Position numbers and translations under genes: made by a program. The notes under the pieces were generated by a model. It did no database searches. It worked only from the letters and a program-made list of their open reading frames with translations, and was not told the origin of the DNA. 64,000 bases of DNA from Thalassotalea algicola (GTDB lineage: Bacteria; Pseudomonadota; Gammaproteobacteria; Enterobacterales; Alteromonadaceae). The stretch is taken from positions 243,120-307,119 of the forward strand of contig NZ_JABBXH010000002.1 in assembly GCF_012932965.1 (NCBI RefSeq), given 5' to 3'. Of the stretch, positions 24,185 through 33,203 are shown piece by piece; position 1 is the stretch's first letter, and every line of letters starts with the position of its first letter.

Positions 24185-25858
24185 CTAATGGCTATGTGTT
24201 TCACCGGCATGGCTATGTGAACGCCGCTCCAATTCTTCTGAGCGCGCGAAACTATTATTTATTTGTCCTTTAAAGCAATTTATTACCCAAGGAAAAGTAT
24301 TTGTAACGTAGTAACCATATTTACCATCTACAGTCATGCCGTTACATTGATCTAAATCGCCAGTTCCTTGCACATACTCCCAGTCACCACGGAATTGACC
24401 ATCGTAATTATTACTAGCAATTAAACCAACACCAGCTTGTGGTGTTTGATAACCTACGACCTCTTCGCGTGGACCACCATTATTTTTGAGTGCATAGCTT
24501 GAGACAGCTTTTCGTATTTCACCACTACTAGGATCAGTAAAGCAACTGCCATATATAGGGAAGCCATCGGCGGCGAAACCGATTACAGGTGATGCGACAG
24601 CATTTTCACAGTTTTGCGCAAACATAGCGACTGGGTTTGCATGATAATGGTACTTACCATTTGGCTGGGTATGCGCATTGTGACTGTCAGTACCAAAGGT
24701 ATTAAGTGGAGACATAGGATCATATCGCCATGGGTTGTCATTTTGATCTGGGCCACAGCCAATCTTTTCTCGCCCTAAAGGTTCGTCACCTACGCCGTAA
24801 CAAGCGGCAGGTAATATGTCTAAGGTTACACCATTTAGCATGACAGCTTCTGCTACGCCAAGCTCAAGCGCTGTATCAGTTCCACTAAATGCTGGCGCAA
24901 TATTGATACGATAACTGTCGATAACTTCGCCGACGTTGGTGGCGAATGCGGCACTTTGATCATTGAAACTGTGATTAGGTATTTGGTTAATATCGATTGT
25001 GCATTCTGTGCTGTTGCTGCTAATACTAACATTGCCATGAAAGCTAATACCGCGCTTTATATCGTCTACATTTGACTGATAAGTACCAACATATTCACTA
25101 CAGCTAGTTGAACGCTCTACAAATATTTTGTCGGTAATATCGAGGTTATTTGCGCTTGCATTAACAGTAACCATGGCAGTGTTACTTGCTAGGCCATCGT
25201 TAACTTCAAGCGTCAATAAATATTCGCCGGTGGCATCGGGTGTAAATGAAATATTTTGTTGGGAAAAATCATCACCATCAAACTTGACTAAACTGCCATC
25301 TGGTTTACTGGTTACCGTCCAAGTAAAGCTCAAAGGATCGCCGTCAGGATCAAAACTATTTTCTGCAGTAAGGTTTACTATTTCATCAACATTCGTGTTT
25401 TGAGCCGCACCAGCGTTGGCGACAGGAGCTTGATTGCTAGTACTTTCGGGGGTCACTGATATAACAACTTCATCAGGTGCTGAATTAACAGTGCCGTCAT
25501 TTACTGTCAATGAAAACACATAGTCACCAATTATATCAGGCGACAGGCTTAGTTGTTCTAGTGTGTTATTTTCAATTGTTAGTACGCTGCCTTCAGGCAC
25601 TGAGGTAAGTGACCACTCAATAGTTAGTGTGTCGCCATCTGCATCTGAGCTTTGGCTTGCAGATAACTCGAGTACACTACCTAGTTGGATTGTTTGATCG
25701 CTTCCTGCATTGGCAACGGGAGCACTATTGGTTGGTACAACGGCTTCATTATCAGTATTTTGATTCGATGATGAAGAAGAACCGCCGCCACAGCCAGCAA
25801 CTAACACTAACGTTATCGAAGAGAGACTGAAAATTTTTATGGATTTAGAGAGAAGCAT
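24185..25858 (-). CDS. YHYH-domain lipoprotein with two PKD-like domains, 557 aa
   Basis: Start ATG 25858 gives a lipoprotein signal peptide ending in the lipobox LVAGC, then a Gly/Ser linker. An upstream TTG at 25888 only lengthens the leader. Two PKD-like immunoglobulin domains follow (PVANAGSDQTIQLGS and PVANAGAAQNTNVDE mark their starts), then a YHYH domain with the defining GKYHYHANP motif and GFAADGFPIYGSC. The C terminus is His-rich (HSHAGETHSH). It should sit on the outer membrane. YHYH proteins have no settled function; the many His suggest metal binding, which is inference. Confidence 0.85.
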   Translation of the reverse strand: MLLSKSIKIFSLSSITLVLVAGCGGGSSSSSNQNTDNEAVVPTNSAPVANAGSDQTIQLGSVLELSASQSSDADGDTLTIEWSLTSVPEGSVLTIENNTLEQLSLSPDIIGDYVFSLTVNDGTVNSAPDEVVISVTPESTSNQAPVANAGAAQNTNVDEIVNLTAENSFDPDGDPLSFTWTVTSKPDGSLVKFDGDDFSQQNISFTPDATGEYLLTLEVNDGLASNTAMVTVNASANNLDITDKIFVERSTSCSEYVGTYQSNVDDIKRGISFHGNVSISSNSTECTIDINQIPNHSFNDQSAAFATNVGEVIDSYRINIAPAFSGTDTALELGVAEAVMLNGVTLDILPAACYGVGDEPLGREKIGCGPDQNDNPWRYDPMSPLNTFGTDSHNAHTQPNGKYHYHANPVAMFAQNCENAVASPVIGFAADGFPIYGSCFTDPSSGEIRKAVSSYALKNNGGPREEVVGYQTPQAGVGLIASNNYDGQFRGDWEYVQGTGDLDQCNGMTVDGKYGYYVTNTFPWVINCFKGQINNSFARSEELERRSHSHAGETHSH

Positions 25859-25951
25859 ACTATCCCACACAGCTTTTATATTAAACAACAGCCTTAATTG
25901 TTGCTGGTAAATAGTTAAATAGAAAGTCTAGTAGTGGCTTCTTCACATTAC

Positions 25952-26019
25952 TTTACTTATCTTTACTTAATTTTCTTAATAAAATTAGCGGGTTAATCTT
26001 TATGGTAAAGATAAGTAAA
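25952..26019. repeat. Perfect 15-bp inverted repeat, 38-base spacer
   Basis: TTTACTTATCTTTAC at 25952-25966 is exactly complementary to GTAAAGATAAGTAAA at 26005-26019. It lies just downstream of argR and upstream of the YHYH gene, both on the minus strand. There is no poly-T immediately after it, so a simple terminator is not evident. Confidence 0.7.
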
Positions 26020-26036
26020 ATTTAATTAATGGCAGA

Positions 26037-26519
26037 TTAACGTTGAGTTGGGATGTCGAGCATTTCAATGATTGCTTGAGAAATGCGTTCGATTTGGTCG
26101 ATGTCTTCAGGAATAATGAGTACGGTATCATCGCCAGCAATGGTTCCTAAAATGCCAATAGATTCTTCAAGTGAATCTAACACTCTTGCCATTAAAGGCG
26201 CACCACCAGTTCCCGTTTTTAAGATGATTTGATAATTATTGTGTTTTAAATCGAGGGCAATGGTTTCGATAGGGTGCTTAGTTTTAGGCACGATTAACGC
26301 ATCAGGCAGGTTGTAGCAAATTTCGTTTTGGCTATTGCGAGTTTTAACCGCGCCGAGTTTTGCTAGCATTCTCGATACTTTAGATTGTGATATGTTTTCA
26401 TAGCCACGTTCGGCAAGTGCATAAGCTAATTCTTCTTGCGAACGGTAAGTGCCTTGTTTGATTAAGGATTTAAAAATTTGAAGTAATTCTTGTTCTTCTT
26501 TCTGCTTATTTTGTGTCAT
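26037..26519 (-). CDS. argR: Arginine repressor ArgR, 160 aa
   Basis: The N-terminal winged helix-turn-helix (IKQGTYRSQEELAYALAERG, then SQSKVSRMLAKLGAVKTRN) is followed by the hexamerising arginine-binding domain with VLDSLEESIGILGTIAGDDTV, including the GTIAGDDT motif. As an arginine-responsive hexamer it represses arg genes in other gammaproteobacteria. Length matches E. coli ArgR (156). Here it is not next to mdh, its common partner, but follows tadA. No clear ARG box is visible in its own 100-base upstream gap. Confidence 0.94.
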   Translation of the reverse strand: MTQNKQKEEQELLQIFKSLIKQGTYRSQEELAYALAERGYENISQSKVSRMLAKLGAVKTRNSQNEICYNLPDALIVPKTKHPIETIALDLKHNNYQIILKTGTGGAPLMARVLDSLEESIGILGTIAGDDTVLIIPEDIDQIERISQAIIEMLDIPTQR

Positions 26520-26619
26520 TACTTTAGTTTTCTTTGCTTAATGGCTATTGAACAGGTTAAACGTGTTGGCTTATTTTACCTAGCTATTTCTATTTGTCAT
26601 TGCCTTGTTGCTTAAGTGT

Positions 26620-27147
26620 TTACTTAGCGTTTTGTTTAGCGGCTTGTTTTGCTGCTTTAATCTCTTTTCTACGCCGTTTAAAAAAATTAGATAACATAGT
26701 TGCGCATTCAGCTTGCATTAGGCCTTCATTAACGTTTATTTGATGATTTAGTTTTTCATGTTGCGTTAAATTGAAAACACTGCCAGCAGCACCTGTTTTT
26801 TCATCCTTTGTCGCGAAAATCACCTTGTCAATTCTGCTATGTACCAGCAGTCCCGCACACATAGGGCATGGCTCTAACGTTACATATAAGGTGCAATCTA
26901 TTAACCGGTAGTTTGCTATATTTTTGCCTGCTTGGCGAATGGCCATCATTTCCGCGTGCGCCGAAGGATCGTTGTCCATAATCGAGCGATTATACCCTTC
27001 ACCGATGATTTCCCCGTGATAAACCACCACTGCGCCAACCGGGATCTCATTGTGGCTTTCAGCGATTTGAGCAAGTTCTATTGCCCGAGACATAAACTTG
27101 TGGTCTAGTGCTGAAAATTCTGGACTTAATGTGTTAATTTCGTTCAT
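26620..27147 (-). CDS. tadA: tRNA-specific adenosine deaminase, 175 aa
   Basis: Deaminates A34 to inosine in tRNA-Arg(ACG). The zinc and catalytic motif pair is intact: HAEMMAIRQA (His and proton-shuttle Glu) and PCPMCAG (two Cys). The substrate-pocket NRSIMDNDPSAHAE segment is also typical. The C terminus is a basic tail (FFKRRRKEIKAAKQ), fitting tRNA binding. It begins two bases after the hemW stop, so the two genes are cotranscribed. Confidence 0.95.
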   Translation of the reverse strand: MNEINTLSPEFSALDHKFMSRAIELAQIAESHNEIPVGAVVVYHGEIIGEGYNRSIMDNDPSAHAEMMAIRQAGKNIANYRLIDCTLYVTLEPCPMCAGLLVHSRIDKVIFATKDEKTGAAGSVFNLTQHEKLNHQINVNEGLMQAECATMLSNFFKRRRKEIKAAKQAAKQNAK

Positions 27148-27149
27148 CG

Positions 27150-28301
27150 CTACAAAAACATCTCTAATAAGTCGTTTAGATATCTATGCCCTAAAGGCGT
27201 TACCTGCCATGTATTGTTATGTGCGTGCAAAAGCCCTTTATTTTTAGCGAGTAGTAACTGAGTTTCTACCGTTGCTAACGGTAAACCTGTTGTGTGCTCA
27301 AACCTTTCGATAGGAAAAGCTTCTCTTAACCTTAATTGATTCATCATAAATTCAAAAGGTAACTCTTGTGCGGTCACCGAATTGACTTGATAGAGTGCTG
27401 CACGGTTTTTTTCTAAATAGCCTTTTGGGTGTTTTACTTTTACGGTACGGTGAATTGTGTTGTTTGCGACATCCGTGAGCTTGCCGTGAGCGCCACAACC
27501 TATGCCTAAATAGTCACCAAACCGCCAGTAATTTAAGTTATGCATGCTCTGAACATTTGGCTGGCTATATGCTGAAATCTCATATTGCTGGTAGCCTGCG
27601 CGACTTAGTAACTTAATGCCTTGTTCTTGAATATCCCACAAGGTTTCGTCTTCTGGTAATTTAGGCGGCTTTGAACCAAATGCGGTATTAGGTTCAATAG
27701 TAAGTTGATACCAAGATAAATGATCAGGTTTAAGTGCAATGGCTTGTTTTAAGTCATCTAACGCGTTTGCTATTCCTTGGTTAGGTAAGCCATGCATTAA
27801 GTCTAAATTAAAGCTTTTTACACCACAGGTTTTGGCCAATTGCGCAGCGCGAATTGCTTGTTCGTTGTCATGAATTCGACCAAGCTTGATCAGTTTATCT
27901 GACTCAAAGCTTTGCACACCAATAGACAATCTTGAAACACCAGCTTGAGCGAATGCCTCAAATTTATCTGCTTCTACCGTACCAGGATTTGCTTCAAGCG
28001 TAACTTCAATATCTTCTTTTTTATCAAAGCGAGCAAACACTTGATCCAATAAGTCAGTTATTGCTGCACCTGAGAATAAACTTGGCGTGCCACCACCAAT
28101 AAAAATGCTGTGTAGTTTTCTATTGGTTAACTTAAAGCGTTTAATATCGTCGTCTAAATCTTGAATAAGCGCTGCGACATATTCCTTTTCTGGGATGTCA
28201 TTTTTTAGCTTGTGCGAATTAAAGTCGCAATATGGACACTTTTGGACACACCATGGAATATGGATATAAAGCGATAACGGCTGTTGAACCAATAAACTCA
28301 T
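27150..28301 (-). CDS. hemW: Radical SAM protein HemW (heme chaperone), 383 aa
   Basis: The radical SAM cluster motif is CVQKCPYCDF (CxxxCxYC plus Phe) near residues 18-27, followed by FIGGGTPSLF. The later HNLNYWRFGDYLGIGCGAHG is the HemW signature rather than that of HemN. HemW binds heme and is proposed to deliver it to respiratory enzymes. It lies 14 bases after rdgB and is followed by tadA, a compact minus-strand operon rdgB-hemW-tadA. Confidence 0.93.
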   Translation of the reverse strand: MSLLVQQPLSLYIHIPWCVQKCPYCDFNSHKLKNDIPEKEYVAALIQDLDDDIKRFKLTNRKLHSIFIGGGTPSLFSGAAITDLLDQVFARFDKKEDIEVTLEANPGTVEADKFEAFAQAGVSRLSIGVQSFESDKLIKLGRIHDNEQAIRAAQLAKTCGVKSFNLDLMHGLPNQGIANALDDLKQAIALKPDHLSWYQLTIEPNTAFGSKPPKLPEDETLWDIQEQGIKLLSRAGYQQYEISAYSQPNVQSMHNLNYWRFGDYLGIGCGAHGKLTDVANNTIHRTVKVKHPKGYLEKNRAALYQVNSVTAQELPFEFMMNQLRLREAFPIERFEHTTGLPLATVETQLLLAKNKGLLHAHNNTWQVTPLGHRYLNDLLEMFL

Positions 28302-28315
28302 ATTTGTCTCTGCGA

Positions 28316-28900
28316 CTAAAAGTGTTTAACTAGCTGAGCTAAAGCCTTGCCACGATGACTGAGCTTATTTTTCTCTTCGCGAGTTAATTCTGCCGAGCTA
28401 CATTGGTGCGATTCAACCCAAAACAATGGATCGTAACCAAAGCCTTGCTCACCGCGAATTGCTGTCAGTATGCTGCCTTCCCATACACCGTGACAAATAA
28501 TTGGAGTTGGATCGTCTGCATGTCGCATATACACTAATACACAATGAAATCGTGCACTACGTTTTGGTGATGCTACATCATTAAGTTCCGCTAATAATTT
28601 CTCATTATTACGCGCATCTGTTGCATCAATGCCTGAATACCGTGCTGAAATAACGCCGGGCGCACCATTTAAGGCATCTACCTCTAATCCAGAATCGTCA
28701 GCAATGGCAGGAAGGCCAGTAATTTTGGCAGCGTGTCTTGCCTTAATAATGGCATTTTCAACAAATGTAGTCCCCGTTTCTGGCACGTCTGGTACATCAA
28801 ATTGACTCTGTGGGAGAATATCTATTTTGTGATCGCTAAGCAGCTTTGCTAATTCGGCTACTTTACCTTGATTACCAGTGGCTAAAACGATGGTTGTCAT
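28316..28900 (-). CDS. rdgB: dITP/XTP pyrophosphatase, 194 aa
   Basis: A Ham1/RdgB house-cleaning enzyme that hydrolyses non-canonical purine triphosphates such as dITP and XTP. Motifs: [17 protein letters not shown] at the N terminus, [33 protein letters not shown] and GFGYDPLFW, ending in LSHRGKAL. All active-site segments are intact. It heads the rdgB-hemW-tadA operon and is divergent from the EamA exporter gene. Confidence 0.95.
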   Translation of the reverse strand: MTTIVLATGNQGKVAELAKLLSDHKIDILPQSQFDVPDVPETGTTFVENAIIKARHAAKITGLPAIADDSGLEVDALNGAPGVISARYSGIDATDARNNEKLLAELNDVASPKRSARFHCVLVYMRHADDPTPIICHGVWEGSILTAIRGEQGFGYDPLFWVESHQCSSAELTREEKNKLSHRGKALAQLVKHF

Positions 28901-29080
28901 GAATGTCTTACTTCTTGGGTGGTGTAATAGGAAATTGCACGCATTATAACGCCATTATACGTTAAGAGGTAGCTGCAAGCGCTATACAAAAATGTGGTTT
29001 TATTTCTGATTAACTGTGTATGTCCACTAGGTGAAAAAATTGCTAATTTATCTGCAGTCTCTACCTGTTAAGGAAAACGA

Positions 29081-30001
29081 ATGTCACTTAAAGATACTTT
29101 ACTCGCACTGATTATTGTTTCTATTTGGGGGTTTAACTTTATCATTATTGCTTGGGGGGTAGAGCAAATGCCGCCACTAATGATGGGAGCAGGGCGCTTT
29201 ATCTTTGTGGCATTAATTGGTTGTTGTTTTATTAAGAAACCCAATATTCCGTGGCATTTAATGGCACTCTATGCCGGTACATTGTGCTTTGGTCAGTTTG
29301 CCTTGTTATTTTCTGCCATTGCTTTTGGTATGCCAGCAGGTTTGGCCTCATTAGTGCTGCAATCCCAAGCGTTATTCACCATTATTTTCTCAGCTCTTGT
29401 ATTGAAAGAAGCCATTAAAGCACCGCAATTAGTAGCCATGATTGTTGCTGGCATAGGCCTAGCCATTATAGGTAGTAGTGAACAAGCAACTCATATGACT
29501 GCACTTGGTTTTTCGTTAACGATTGCTTCAGCAGTTTCTTGGGGTTTTGGTAATGTTGTTAACCGAATGATCAATCAACGAGGCTATCGAGCCGACATTG
29601 GATTAGTGGTTTGGTCGTCGTGGTTTGCTATTATTCCGTTTGCTTTAACGAGTTATTTTGTCGAAGGTAGTGAAGCGATTGTCTCGGCGATAGCCAATTT
29701 TAACTGGATTGGCATAAGCGTTTTACTTTATTTAGCAATTGCTGCGTCAATGTTGGGCTACAGCTTATGGAGCTATTTGCTCGCCCATTATCCTGCTGGA
29801 CAAGTTGCTCCGCTTACACTGGCGGTTCCTGTTGTTGGTTTATTATGTGCAATGTTCTTCTTAGATGAACAAATTTCTTCAGGTCAATTTTTCGGTATTG
29901 TCGTGGTGATGTTGGGGCTAGTGATTAATGTAAAAGGGCAATGGTTGTTTCGTAAATTTGACGGAATGATAAGAAGTAAATTAGTTAAAGGGGTTAAATA
30001 A
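29081..30001 (+). CDS. eamA: EamA family DMT transporter, probable O-acetylserine/cysteine exporter, 306 aa
   Basis: Ten predicted membrane helices in two EamA repeats. The sequence closely follows E. coli EamA/YdeD as I remember it: WGFNFIIIAWGVEQMPPLMM at the start, FGMPAGLASLVLQSQALFT in the middle and FLDEQISSGQFFGIVVVMLG near the end. EamA exports O-acetylserine and cysteine across the inner membrane. AAGGAAAACGA precedes ATG 29081. The substrate is inferred by similarity. Confidence 0.83.
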   Translation: MSLKDTLLALIIVSIWGFNFIIIAWGVEQMPPLMMGAGRFIFVALIGCCFIKKPNIPWHLMALYAGTLCFGQFALLFSAIAFGMPAGLASLVLQSQALFTIIFSALVLKEAIKAPQLVAMIVAGIGLAIIGSSEQATHMTALGFSLTIASAVSWGFGNVVNRMINQRGYRADIGLVVWSSWFAIIPFALTSYFVEGSEAIVSAIANFNWIGISVLLYLAIAASMLGYSLWSYLLAHYPAGQVAPLTLAVPVVGLLCAMFFLDEQISSGQFFGIVVVMLGLVINVKGQWLFRKFDGMIRSKLVKGVK

Positions 30002-30499
30002 AGGTCTTGTGAAATGACTAGTTTGTCTCTTTTTGCTTTCAACAATCAATAAAATTATCGTGACTTTAAAGTAGAGTTAGTTACTTTTGTCGCGGTGGCG
30101 ACAGCAGCCCAAGGGACGCTAGCGCCGTTGTCCCCTTGGAAGCCCATTGCGCAGCTAGTACATGCTTTTTCTTCATTGCTGTTATTTAATCTCGATGTAC
30201 CAGCAATGAACGTGCATCCTTACATTACATTGCTTTTGCCATCACGCATGATGGCAATACATGGTTAAATAAAGTCAATTCAGGTATTTACCTAACAGGT
30301 TGATGTTTCGTTTAAATTTGTTTGAAAGCAAGTGCTTGTCTCTACGTATTTCTCTTTTAGTTTTATGCTGAGCAGGGCGTTGGAGGAATTCTAAAGGGCG
30401 GCACCGCGATACGCCGCCCTTTGGGTGCTGCGGCCACTGCCGCAATATAATGAGGAAGCTTATTCAGCCTCGAAAGTATTTCGTGCTAAAAATAAATAA
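30002..30499. other. 498-base gene-free stretch rich in hairpins
   Basis: No convincing coding frame is seen on either strand. Several strong dyads are present: TGTCGC-GGTG-GCGACA (30088-30103), TTGCCATCA-CGCA-TGATGGCAA (30236-30257), AAAGGGCGGC / GCCGCCCTTT (30393-30402 and 30413-30422), and TGCGGC-CACT-GCCGCA (30429-30444). CCAAGGGAC and GTCCCCTTGG around 30109-30139 may also pair. The stretch is more GC-rich than its surroundings. It may hold a structured RNA or a run of regulatory and terminator hairpins. Confidence 0.5.
30393..30424. terminator. Strong GC-rich hairpin
   Basis: AAAGGGCGGC pairs with GCCGCCCTTT around a ten-base loop. The run of T is only three long on the + strand, and the A-run on the left gives a similar short T-run on the minus strand, so its termination strength is uncertain. 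Confidence 0.45.
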
Positions 30500-30952
30500 T
30501 CAGTCAACATAAAACGTTTGATCAAACACTAATTCATGTGTCTCTGAACCATCTGTGATCGTCAACTCAAACTTAACCTTTTCTTTATCACGGTAATTTA
30601 ACTGCGCTAAATAATAAATCGCTTGCCCTTCTCGTACTTCTTCAAAGTCGAGACGTTTATATTGCCCCGTTAAATTCAGTGCAGTTCCTGAAATAGATAC
30701 CGCTTTGGCTGGTTTACCTTGCTGAGTGTTGTCTAGTACAGAAATATTGATCAACGCATTATATTTACTGCGTTCAATGCCATAGGCCTTGGCAACTTGA
30801 GGCGTTAAAAATGTTGCGCCAATGGCCATATAGTGCACATCCATGTTGCCTAATGTTTTCATATTTTGCGCGCTAGCAAGTGGCGCACTAACAATAGCTA
30901 ATAACAACAGTAATATTGCTGCGCTTATCCATACTTTGGTGGCTTTCATCAT
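30500..30952 (-). CDS. Periplasmic DUF4426 protein, 150 aa
   Basis: A signal peptide (VWISAAILLLLLAIVSAPLASA, cut near residue 28) leads a beta-rich domain with NMDVHYMAIGATFLTPQVAKAYGI near its start and ETHELVFDQTFYVD at its end, the DUF4426 pattern. Members are typically found with yggT and proC in gammaproteobacteria, as here; function is not known. Transcription is with yggT (58 bases upstream). Confidence 0.82.
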   Translation of the reverse strand: MMKATKVWISAAILLLLLAIVSAPLASAQNMKTLGNMDVHYMAIGATFLTPQVAKAYGIERSKYNALINISVLDNTQQGKPAKAVSISGTALNLTGQYKRLDFEEVREGQAIYYLAQLNYRDKEKVKFELTITDGSETHELVFDQTFYVD

Positions 30953-31010
30953 CGTTCTATCCTCAATTGGCGAACTTATTCATAGTATAGTAAATATCAA
31001 TAAATTCGCT

Positions 31011-31559
31011 TTAAAGCATGTGCCAATAAGGAATAGCACTACCTAATAAAATGTTAATCACATTGAGTAATAAAAATGCAACTAAAATTGAAAGGTCTAA
31101 GCCGCCAATCACTGGAACTATACGACGAATAGGGCGCAAGAAAGGCTCTGTTAATTGTTGGAAAATAACCATAGTAGGGTTATAGCCTTGTACCACCCAA
31201 CTCATAATAGCCATTACCAGCATGATGATGAATAGCAAGAAACCGACTTGCTTTACGAGTGCTAATAAGCCGAAATATGCCGCTGCCAAAATATCGACTG
31301 GACCGCCGTTAATAACAGGGATCACAATAAATTCTAGGGTAGAGAAAATTAGCGCTATTAATACGGTTGCGATATCGATTCCGCCAAAACCAGGTATAAA
31401 ACGACGAAAAGGTATAACCAAAGGGTTGCTGACTTTTACGATAAATTGGCTAAGAGGGTTATAAAAATCTGCTTTTACAAGTTGTAGCCAGACACGAAGA
31501 ATTAGCACAATCACGATTGCGTCGAAGAAAAACCTCAGCAAATAATTAATTGCTTCCAT
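31011..31559 (-). CDS. yggT: YggT family membrane protein, 182 aa
   Basis: Two tandem YggT repeats, each two helices with the signature between them: LRVWLQLVKADFYNPLSQFIVKVSNPL with PFRRFIPG in the first half and FLRPIRRIVPVIGGLDLSI in the second. It is an inner-membrane protein linked to osmotic tolerance or cell shape in some bacteria. Position between proC and DUF4426 is conserved. Confidence 0.9.
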   Translation of the reverse strand: MEAINYLLRFFFDAIVIVLILRVWLQLVKADFYNPLSQFIVKVSNPLVIPFRRFIPGFGGIDIATVLIALIFSTLEFIVIPVINGGPVDILAAAYFGLLALVKQVGFLLFIIMLVMAIMSWVVQGYNPTMVIFQQLTEPFLRPIRRIVPVIGGLDLSILVAFLLLNVINILLGSAIPYWHML

Positions 31560-31655
31560 TGAGTACTCCTAAATTGATTCGGCTAAATCATAGGCGAGCT
31601 AAGCGACATGATCGAGCCTTAATCGATAAAAACTGTAAATATTATTAATAAATGC

Positions 31656-32465
31656 TTATTTGTTTGCCATTTCTTTGGCACGAGCTATGGCTGCTTGCAT
31701 CGCAGTGCTAACCAATTCAGGTAGCCCACCGTCTGTAAATGCTTTTAGCGCTGCTTGTGTTGTACCGCCTTTAGAGGTGACATTTTCTCGTAGTTTGGCT
31801 ATCGAAATATCATTCTCTACTACCATGTTTGCAGCGCCCAGTGCTGTTTGTTGTACTAACTGTCGTGCTTCTTGCTCACTAAAACCTAGCTTTACTGCTT
31901 CAGCAGCCATTGACTCCATAAATAAGAAAAAGTAGGCAGGACCCGATCCAGAAACGGCAATGATGTGGTCTATTTCTGATTCTTCGTCTAACCATTTAAC
32001 AATACCGGTGGCTTTCATTAAAGTATCGGCATACGCTTTTTGTGCTGGAGTTACTTGTGGCGAAGCAAATGCACCTGAAACACCCAACCCTAGTTGTGAT
32101 GGCGTATTAGGCATTGAGCGAATAACCGATTTGTTACCACCTAAAGCCGCTTGAATTTGTGCCATCGTAGTGCCAGCAGCTACAGAGATAAAGCACTTTT
32201 CGTTAACCGGCAACGCAGAGGCTAACTCTTTACATACCGATTCGATAAGGTGAGGCTTAACTCCTAATACGATAACGTCAGCATCTTTTGCTGCGTCAAT
32301 GTTGTTGGCTGTTTGTTTGATGCCATAATCTTTAGCTAATGCTTCACGTTTTTCAGGCGACGGATTCGATACTGTTATATCGTTGGCGCTAACGCCATTA
32401 TTAATTAAGCCTAGGATTATGGCGCGGTTCATATTGCCGGCGCCAATAAATGCTACTTTATTCAT
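31656..32465 (-). CDS. proC: Pyrroline-5-carboxylate reductase, 269 aa
   Basis: Last step of proline synthesis, NADPH-dependent. The Rossmann start is VAFIGAGNMNRAII, the family signature VIRSMPNTPSQLGLGVSG lies near residue 120, and the C-terminal helical domain holds GSGPAYFFLFME and TSKGGTTQAAL. All conserved features are intact. It follows yggS by 27 bases in a minus-strand operon yggS-proC-yggT-DUF4426. Confidence 0.95.
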   Translation of the reverse strand: MNKVAFIGAGNMNRAIILGLINNGVSANDITVSNPSPEKREALAKDYGIKQTANNIDAAKDADVIVLGVKPHLIESVCKELASALPVNEKCFISVAAGTTMAQIQAALGGNKSVIRSMPNTPSQLGLGVSGAFASPQVTPAQKAYADTLMKATGIVKWLDEESEIDHIIAVSGSGPAYFFLFMESMAAEAVKLGFSEQEARQLVQQTALGAANMVVENDISIAKLRENVTSKGGTTQAALKAFTDGGLPELVSTAMQAAIARAKEMANK

Positions 32466-32492
32466 ATGTAAACCTTAAGTTATTTAGCCATG

Positions 32493-33164
32493 TTAACTAC
32501 GTTGGCCAAAAATCGCGGTGCCAATTCGTACCATAGTTGAGCCCGCTGCGATGGCTGGCTCCAAATCGTTAGACATACCCATTGATAAGGTATCTATGGT
32601 TGAATATTGCTTTTTCAAGTCTGTAAATAATTGATTCATTTGATTAAACACAGAAATCGGCGCATTTTTTTGTGGAATGGCCATTAGGCCGCGTAATTTC
32701 AAATGTTCGCAATTGCTAACATATTGAGCTAATTGTGGAAGTTCCGATAAATTCACACCAGATTTTGCTTCTTCTTCACTAATATTCACTTGTAAACAAA
32801 TGTTCAGGGGAGTATCTTGACTAGACCTTTGATCATTAAGACGAGTGGCAATTTTTATTCGGTCGACACTATGAACCCAAGAAAAGTTTTCGGCAATCAA
32901 CTTTGTTTTGTTTGATTGAATAGGACCAATAAAATGCCAACAGATATCCGACAAATGCGACAATTGAGCAACTTTATCTACCGCTTCCTGAACATAGTTC
33001 TCTCCAAAGTGGCGTTGACCTGCTTGATAAGCTTGCATTACCAACTCAGAAGGCTTCGTTTTGCTAACCGCAAGTAATTTTACTTGTTCTGGTGAGCGAT
33101 TAGTTTGTTTACAAGCTTGTGAAATCTGCTGGTGAATTTGCGATAAATTGTCTTTAATGTTCAT
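32493..33164 (-). CDS. yggS: PLP homeostasis protein YggS, 223 aa
   Basis: A single-domain alanine racemase-like barrel that binds PLP without known catalysis and keeps PLP and amino acid pools balanced. The PLP lysine is in LLAVSKTKP near residue 35, followed by FGENYVQEA, WHFIGPIQSNK and the terminal SMGMSNDLEPAIAAGSTMVR segment. It is divergent from pilT with only 39 bases between starts, as in many Pseudomonas-like and Vibrio-like genomes. Confidence 0.95.
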   Translation of the reverse strand: MNIKDNLSQIHQQISQACKQTNRSPEQVKLLAVSKTKPSELVMQAYQAGQRHFGENYVQEAVDKVAQLSHLSDICWHFIGPIQSNKTKLIAENFSWVHSVDRIKIATRLNDQRSSQDTPLNICLQVNISEEEAKSGVNLSELPQLAQYVSNCEHLKLRGLMAIPQKNAPISVFNQMNQLFTDLKKQYSTIDTLSMGMSNDLEPAIAAGSTMVRIGTAIFGQRS

Positions 33165-33203
33165 GGTTGATTATAAAATTATTACCCAGAATAAGAGGTT
33201 CTT

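Noticed and set aside
30002-30499. CsrB-like small RNA
   Set aside because: The region has hairpins but no repeated GGA loops in the number that CsrB-type RNAs show.
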